Shown here: positions 6,351-11,860 of the stretch, in pieces | Position numbering within the stretch: the first letter of the stretch is position 1 | Layout: the number at the start of each line of letters is the position of its first letter | Made by a program: the position numbers and the translations under genes | NCBI GenBank assembly: GCA_030544185.1 | Contig: JAUNRO010000028.1 | Coordinates: 3,612-15,471 of the forward strand | Direction of reading: 5' to 3' | DNA: 11,860 nt | DNA from: Propionibacteriaceae bacterium | GTDB lineage: Bacteria; Actinomycetota; Actinomycetes; Propionibacteriales; Propionibacteriaceae | The notes under the pieces: generated by a model | Database searches by the model: none | What the model was told of the DNA's origin: nothing | The model's input: only the letters and a program-made list of their open reading frames with translations

Positions 6351-8024
6351 TCAGGCGTGGATGACCAAAGGCACGATCATCGGCCGGCGACGATAGGCCT
6401 TGTTGACCCAGCGCCCGATCTGGCGGCGCACGACCTGCTGCAGCCGATGGGTGTCGTCGACGCCCTCTTCCATCGCCTTGACGAGGGCGGCGGCAATCTC
6501 CTCGCGGACCCCGTTGAAGACGGAATCGTCCTCCACGAACCCGCGGGCATGGATGTCCGGGCCGGTGATCAGCTGCGCGGTGTGCGGATTGACCACGGCG
6601 ATCACCGTGATGAACCCCTCCTCCCCGAGGATCCGGCGGTCGGTCAGCTCAGTATCGGACAGCGCGCCAACGGTGGAGCCGTCGACGAAGACATAGCCGG
6701 TGTCGATCCGGCCCACCACGGTGAGCTTGCCCCGGTGCAGATCGACCACATCGCCGTCCTCGATGACGACGGTGCGATCGGAGGGTACGCCGGTGAGTTG
6801 CGCCAGCTCGGCGTTGGCGATCAGGTGCCGCATCTCCCCGTGAACCGGGATGACGTTGCGGGGCTTGACGATGTTGTAGCAGTAGAGCAGCTCCCCCGCC
6901 GACGCATGCCCCGACACGTGCACGAGCGCGTTGCCCTTGTGCACGACCTTCGCCCCGAGCCGGGACAACCCGTTGATGACTCGCCCCACGGAGTTCTCGT
7001 TGCCGGGAATGAGCGAGCTCGCCAGCAGCACGGTGTCGCCGGGGACGAGCTCGATCGCCGGATGCTCCCGGTTGGCCATCCGCGACAGCGCCGACAGCGG
7101 CTCACCCTGGGAGCCGGTGGAGACGATCACGACCTCCGACGGCCGATAGCGCTCCAGATCCTTGAGATCGATCAATGTGTTCCCCGGCACGGTCAGATAG
7201 CCCAGATCGCGCGCGATCGCCATGTTGCGGACCATCGAGCGCCCGACATAGACGACCTTCCGACCGTGGCGGACCGCTTCGTCGAGCACCTGCTGCACCC
7301 GGTGCACGTGCGAGGCGAAGCAGGCGATGACCAGGCGCTGGGTGGAGGCGGAGAAGACCCGCTGCAGCGCCGGCTGGATGTCCTTTTCTGGAGTGGTGAA
7401 CCCCGGCACCTCGGCGTTGGTGGAGTCGGTCATGAACAGGTCGACCCCCTCCTCACCGAGCTTGGCGAAGCGGCGCAGGTCGGTCAGCCGCCCGTCCAGC
7501 GGCAGCTGGTCCATCTTGAAGTCGCCGGTGTGCAGGACGGTGCCCGCACTGGTGCGCAGGAACAGGCCCACGGCGTCGGGGATCGAGTGGTTCACCGGGA
7601 TGAACTCGATCTCGAACTCCGGCAGCCCCTCGCGCGAGTCACCGTCAATCTCGCGCAGGTCGGTGTCGCGGAGGCGGTGCTCCCGGACCAACGCGAGCGT
7701 CAGCCGGGTGCCGAAGATCGGGATATTGCTGCGCAGCCGCAGCAGATAGGGCACCGCACCGATGTGGTCCTCGTGGCCGTGGGTCAACACCAGGCCGACG
7801 ATGTCGTCAACCCGGTCCCGGATGGCGTCGATGCCGGGCAGGATCAGGTCGACGCCGGGGTGGTCGTCGTCGGGGAACAGTACGCCGCAGTCGATCAGCA
7901 AGATCTTGCCGTTGACCTCGAGGCTGGCCATGTTGCGGCCCACATCACCCAGGCCACCGAGCGGGGTGATCCGCAGGGTGTCGGGCCGGAGCTTCGGCGG
8001 CGTACGCAAACCGGGTGAAGACAT
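6351..8024 (-). CDS. rnj: Ribonuclease J
   Basis: RNase J is a metallo-beta-lactamase/beta-CASP nuclease with 5'-3' exonuclease and endonuclease activity in mRNA decay and rRNA maturation. The 557-aa product has the expected order: opening strand LRITPLGGLGDVGRNM at about 17-32, zinc motif H82-G-H-E-D-H87, NHSIPDA, LHTGDFKMDQ and TDSTNAEVPG in the lactamase fold, the beta-CASP insert with FASHVHRVQQ and GRSMVRNM, SGHASAGE and PVHGEMRHL, then a C-terminal domain ending MIVPLVIHA. All metal ligands are present. The frame extends to a TTG at 8051, and a GTG lies at 8033. ATG 8024 was chosen because the alignment-like core starts soon after and a TACTGT box ends 7 nt upstream. The preceding GNAT gene stops 33 nt upstream. 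pnp, encoding its usual decay partner, lies about 4 kb away. Confidence 0.97.
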   Translation of the reverse strand: MSSPGLRTPPKLRPDTLRITPLGGLGDVGRNMASLEVNGKILLIDCGVLFPDDDHPGVDLILPGIDAIRDRVDDIVGLVLTHGHEDHIGAVPYLLRLRSNIPIFGTRLTLALVREHRLRDTDLREIDGDSREGLPEFEIEFIPVNHSIPDAVGLFLRTSAGTVLHTGDFKMDQLPLDGRLTDLRRFAKLGEEGVDLFMTDSTNAEVPGFTTPEKDIQPALQRVFSASTQRLVIACFASHVHRVQQVLDEAVRHGRKVVYVGRSMVRNMAIARDLGYLTVPGNTLIDLKDLERYRPSEVVIVSTGSQGEPLSALSRMANREHPAIELVPGDTVLLASSLIPGNENSVGRVINGLSRLGAKVVHKGNALVHVSGHASAGELLYCYNIVKPRNVIPVHGEMRHLIANAELAQLTGVPSDRTVVIEDGDVVDLHRGKLTVVGRIDTGYVFVDGSTVGALSDTELTDRRILGEEGFITVIAVVNPHTAQLITGPDIHARGFVEDDSVFNGVREEIAAALVKAMEEGVDDTHRLQQVVRRQIGRWVNKAYRRRPMIVPLVIHA

Positions 8025-8031
8025 GCGGGTC

Positions 8032-8037
8032 ACAGTA
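8032..8037 (-). promoter_or_regulatory. Candidate -10 box of rnj (leaderless spacing)
   Basis: TACTGT on the minus strand ends 7 nt before ATG 8024, and no Shine-Dalgarno sequence lies before that ATG. This is the layout of leaderless actinobacterial promoters. It overlaps the N-terminal codons of the longer frame from TTG 8051, which would then be non-coding. Confidence 0.45.
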
Positions 8038-8057
8038 TCCGAACCCGCCAATAGCCC

Positions 8058-8653
8058 TCAGCCGCGGTCAGCGCCCGACTCGGCGGAGATATCGGCGGTG
8101 ATGTCGGTGTGGAGGCGGACCTGCTTGATCCGCACCGAGTCGTCGGTCAGCCCGATCTCCCGGTGGCTGCCGTCAGGGGCCCAGCCGGCGGAGGTGAGAA
8201 AGCGGCGCAGGTCGTCGTCGGTGCTGCGCACCCACGTGGTGGCGAGGGCGAAGCCGTCGGCCCGCAGCGTGTCGATGCAGGCGTGGAGCAGCCTCGACCC
8301 GTGCCCGCGCCCGCGGGCGCCGGGATCGATGAGGAACTCGGCAATGAGACCGTCGGTGCCGGCCGTGGCATCCGGATCGTCGCTGGGGAGCGTGGTGGCG
8401 AAACCGACGACCCCGCCCTCGGCGGCGACCGCAACCAGCACCCGGCAGGCGGCCAGCGGGGGCGCGTAATGGCCTGGTGCCACACCGCCGCCATCTCCTC
8501 GACCTCGAGCCCGGCGAGCAGGTCCTGGTGCTGGGCAAACTCGGCGGCCCACACCTTGGCCTGCAGGGCCGCCATCTCGACGGCCTCGCGCGGGAGGGCG
8601 AGTCGGACGGAGTCAGGAGCGCCGGGAGCGCCGGGGGCATCGGGTGAGGTCAC
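8058..8653 (-). pseudogene. GNAT family N-acetyltransferase, frameshifted
   Basis: Two overlapping frames together encode one GNAT acetyltransferase. The N-terminal half starts at GTG 8653 (about 65 codons; REAVEMAALQAKVWAAEFAQ, VWHQAI) and runs to a G5 tract on the plus strand at 8458-8462. The C-terminal half continues in the next frame (RVLVAVAAEGGVVGFATTL, the strand GLIAEFLIDPGARG, the acetyl-CoA loop R-G-R-G-H-G-S-R, GFALATTWVRSTD) to the TGA at 8058. Adding one base to the homopolymer gives a continuous 198-aa protein reading HQAITRPPLAACRVLVAV across the join. The simplest explanation is a one-base deletion: a real mutation, a slippery-tract variant or a sequencing error. If intact, it would transfer an acetyl group from acetyl-CoA to an unknown amine. 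Confidence 0.85.
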
Positions 8654-8865
8654 CCCGGCATGCTAGGCGACGCGCACGAGAGCCCCAAAGAACGCCGGCG
8701 CCCGGGAATGGAATGACGGCCGGAAGCCACGAGAATCCCAGCTCGAGTGACGACCGACCGTCCTGGTTACCAGGCTGTCATGAAACCCCGCCACTGAAAA
8801 GACGGTGATTGCCCCCAAACTTTCGGGCTAAACGCCGGCGAGGTCCTTGGCTGGCATTTACAATC
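8654..8865. other. Intergenic region between GNAT and DUF2993 genes
   Basis: The 212 bp are visibly less GC-rich than the flanking genes and hold no convincing frame. They contain the GNAT promoter, an exact small palindrome CCTGGT-T-ACCAGG at 8762-8774 that could be an operator, and a 10-bp direct repeat AACGCCGGCG at 8691-8700 and 8831-8840. No clear terminator was found after the DUF2993 gene. Confidence 0.5.
8660..8688 (-). promoter_or_regulatory. Candidate promoter of the GNAT gene (leaderless)
   Basis: TTGGGG (8688-8683) and TAGCAT (8665-8660) on the minus strand are 17 bp apart. The -10 box ends 6 nt before the GTG at 8653, so the transcript would begin at or next to the start codon. 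No Shine-Dalgarno sequence is present in the few bases between. Confidence 0.45.
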
Positions 8866-10370
<1,505 letters not shown>

Positions 10371-10396
10371 ACCGCCCGGCACGACACCTCGGTCAC

Positions 10397-10413
10397 CCCG
10401 CGGGCCCCGCGGG
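10397..10413 (-). terminator. Short GC-rich hairpin after the M16 gene
   Basis: CCCGCGG (10397-10403) and CCGCGGG (10407-10413) form a perfect 7-bp stem with a 3-nt loop, 7 nt beyond the M16 stop. No T tract follows on the minus strand, so it may be only an attenuating or processing structure between the M16 gene and dapB. Confidence 0.4.
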
Positions 10414-10420
10414 CAGGCGC

Positions 10421-11752
10421 TCAGAGCCAGCGCTGCACCAGCCTGGTCAGGCGGGGCCGGCTGGTCTTGCCGCCGACCACGGCGAGCACGGGCCGGGCCC
10501 CGAGCACGTCCCGCGCTGCGGCCTGGACGTCGGCCGCCGTGACCGCGCGATAGGGCGTCAGGACCTCGTCCAGACTGCGCTGATCCCCGAGCAGATCGCC
10601 GCTGCCGAGCCGGCTCATGCGCGCGGCTGCGCTCTCCAGACCGAGCAGCAGCTGGCCGGTCACCTGGCCCTTCGCCCGGGCCAGCTCGGCGTCGGTGACG
10701 CCGTCGGTGATGATGTCGGCGATCGTCTCGCGCACGATCGCGGCGATCTCGGGCACGCGCTCGGGCGCGCTCCCCCATTCGATCGTGACGCAACCCGCGT
10801 CGGCATAGGCGGTCTCGCCGGCGTCGATGGCGTACGCCAGGCCGCGGCGCTCGCGGACCGCGACGAACAGGCGCGAGCTCATGCCACCGCCCAGGATGCC
10901 TGCGAGCAGATTGAGTGCCGGGCGCGTGGAATCCAGCTGGCCGGGGGCGCTGAACAGCCCCGGCGAGCGGAATCCGAGCACTGCCTGGGCGTGCTCCAGC
11001 GGGCGGCGGTGCAACAGCACGGCCGGCTCGCCGGCCCCGGCCCGACCGGAGGGCAGGCGCGGGCCCGGCGTACTCACCGCGATCTTCTCCGCGAACGGGC
11101 GCAACGCCTCGACGAAACGGTCATGGTTGACCTGCCCCGCCGCCGCGACGACCATCGCCGGCCCACGGTAGTGGCGGCGCCAATACGAAGCGATCTGCTT
11201 GCGTTCCAGGGCCGCGATGGAGGCACTGGTGCCGATCACGCTGCGGGCGAGCGAGGAGTCGGCGAAGAGCCTGCCGGACGCGAGCTCGTGAGCGTGCTCG
11301 GCCGGATCGTCGTGGTGCATCGCGATCTCGTCGAGGATCACCGACCGTTCGGCCTCCACATCGGCGGTGCGCACGAGGGAGGAGCTGAGCATGTCGGTGA
11401 GGACATCGACCGCGATGTGCCGGTCCTCGGCGAGGACCTGGGCATAGAAGCACGTGTGCTCCTTCGCCGTATAGGCGTTGATGTCCCCACCGACCTCCTC
11501 GATCGCAGCGGAGATTTCCTCCGGCGCGCGCCGCTTCGTCCCCTTGAACAGCACGTGCTCGAGGAAGTGCGAGACACCGTGCAGGTGGGGGGCCTCATGG
11601 CGCGAGCCGGTCGCGATGAAGAACCCGACAGCGAACGTGCGGCTGCCCGGAATCAGCTCGGAAACGACGCGGAGGCCGCCCGGCAGGGTGGTGCGCCGGA
11701 TGTGTTCCTGCGCACCAGCCCCACCCACGGCCTCCACCAGGTGGGTGTTCAC
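10421..11752 (-). CDS. M16 family zinc metallopeptidase (PepR/processing-peptidase-like)
   Basis: A 443-aa insulinase-family (M16B) peptidase. The inverted zinc motif H62-F-L-E65-H66 and the third ligand E142, 76 residues later in ERSVILDEI, are all present, so the N-terminal domain is predicted active. The flanking pattern GLRVVSELIPGSRTFAVGFF, G-S-R-H-E, VLFKGT and INAYTAKEHT is typical. The second domain carries VRERRGLAYAI (about 305-315), which holds the R/Y pair used for peptide binding in this family. There is no signal peptide, so it is cytoplasmic. The GTG start at 11752 lies 2 nt beyond the pnp stop, with GAGGG shortly before it, so the two genes are an operon and probably coupled. 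This pnp-M16 pairing is widespread in Gram-positives. The physiological substrate is unknown. Confidence 0.95.
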   Translation of the reverse strand: MNTHLVEAVGGAGAQEHIRRTTLPGGLRVVSELIPGSRTFAVGFFIATGSRHEAPHLHGVSHFLEHVLFKGTKRRAPEEISAAIEEVGGDINAYTAKEHTCFYAQVLAEDRHIAVDVLTDMLSSSLVRTADVEAERSVILDEIAMHHDDPAEHAHELASGRLFADSSLARSVIGTSASIAALERKQIASYWRRHYRGPAMVVAAAGQVNHDRFVEALRPFAEKIAVSTPGPRLPSGRAGAGEPAVLLHRRPLEHAQAVLGFRSPGLFSAPGQLDSTRPALNLLAGILGGGMSSRLFVAVRERRGLAYAIDAGETAYADAGCVTIEWGSAPERVPEIAAIVRETIADIITDGVTDAELARAKGQVTGQLLLGLESAAARMSRLGSGDLLGDQRSLDEVLTPYRAVTAADVQAAARDVLGARPVLAVVGGKTSRPRLTRLVQRWL

Positions 11753-11754
11753 GC

Positions 11755-11860
11755 TCAGCCCTCGGTGGCCCCGACCTTGTCGTCGTCCTTCGCCTCGGCG
11801 GCGTCCTCCTCGAGGACCGGGACCAGCGACAACTTGCCGCGATCGTCGATCTCGGAGATC
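11755..11860 (-). CDS. pnp: Polyribonucleotide nucleotidyltransferase (PNPase), C-terminal end
   Basis: Only the last 34 codons are inside the window; the first full codon begins at 11859. The residues ISEIDDRGKLSLVPV are the usual end of the S1 RNA-binding domain of PNPase, which degrades RNA from the 3' end with phosphate. They are followed by an acidic, low-complexity tail (EEDAAEAKDDDK) ending at TGA 11757-11755. The identification rests on this short tail and on the adjoining M16 peptidase gene, a standard pnp neighbour. Start, catalytic core and KH domain lie outside the window. Confidence 0.88.
   Translation of the reverse strand, partial: ISEIDDRGKLSLVPVLEEDAAEAKDDDKVGATEG

Noticed and set aside
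6148..6396. 82-codon plus-strand frame across the inverted repeat
   Set aside because: No ribosome binding site, runs into the antisense of rnj, and composition looks random.
6357..8018. 553-codon open frame on the plus strand opposite rnj
   Set aside because: It is antisense to a clear RNase J gene, has biased low-complexity composition and matches no family; it arises from high GC codon use.
8458..8462. Programmed -1 frameshift in the GNAT gene
   Set aside because: A C5 run alone is not a typical slippery heptamer, and no stimulatory SD or pseudoknot was evident; a one-base deletion is simpler.

Overview
The window looks like chromosomal DNA of a high-GC Gram-positive bacterium (Actinomycetota). 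The signs are strong G/C preference at third codon positions, frequent GTG starts, TAnnnT-type -10 boxes, and family content: an RNase J of actinobacterial type, an LmeA/DUF2993 lipid-binding protein, and a dapB beside a pnp/M16-peptidase pair. The family level cannot be fixed from sequence alone; Propionibacteriales is a guess.

Layout. Positions 1-3274 read on the plus strand: the 3' part of a pyridoxamine-phosphate-oxidase-like gene, then a large gene for a secreted metallophosphatase (932 aa) with a duplicated accessory module. A GC-rich hairpin at 3291-3321 separates it from the converging minus-strand block that fills the rest. In minus-strand reading order (right to left) that block is: end of pnp (11860-11755), M16 zinc peptidase (11752-10421), dapB (10325-9576), an LmeA/DUF2993 membrane-anchored protein (9579-8866), a GNAT acetyltransferase broken by an apparent one-base deletion (8653-8058), RNase J (8024-6351), a 404-bp intergenic region with two strong inverted repeats and the rpmB promoter, rpmB for zinc-type ribosomal protein L28 (5946-5758), a terminator-like hairpin, and recG (5604-3334).

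How the genes fit together. PNPase and RNase J are the 3' exonuclease and the 5' exo/endonuclease of RNA decay and lie about 4 kb apart. The M16 peptidase start lies 2 nt beyond the pnp stop, so these two are probably co-translated. DapB (lysine/diaminopimelate synthesis) overlaps the DUF2993 gene by 4 nt. dapA, often near rnj in actinobacteria, is absent here. L28 and RecG are housekeeping genes. The secreted phosphatase is the one accessory-looking gene.

I found no evidence of a new defence, mobile or biosynthetic system. The points most worth checking are the GNAT frameshift at a 5-base homopolymer, the two palindromic elements between rnj and rpmB, a run of -10 boxes placed exactly for leaderless transcription (recG, rnj, GNAT), a possible PhoP-box-like repeat before the phosphatase, and the duplicated module and altered metal motif in that phosphatase.
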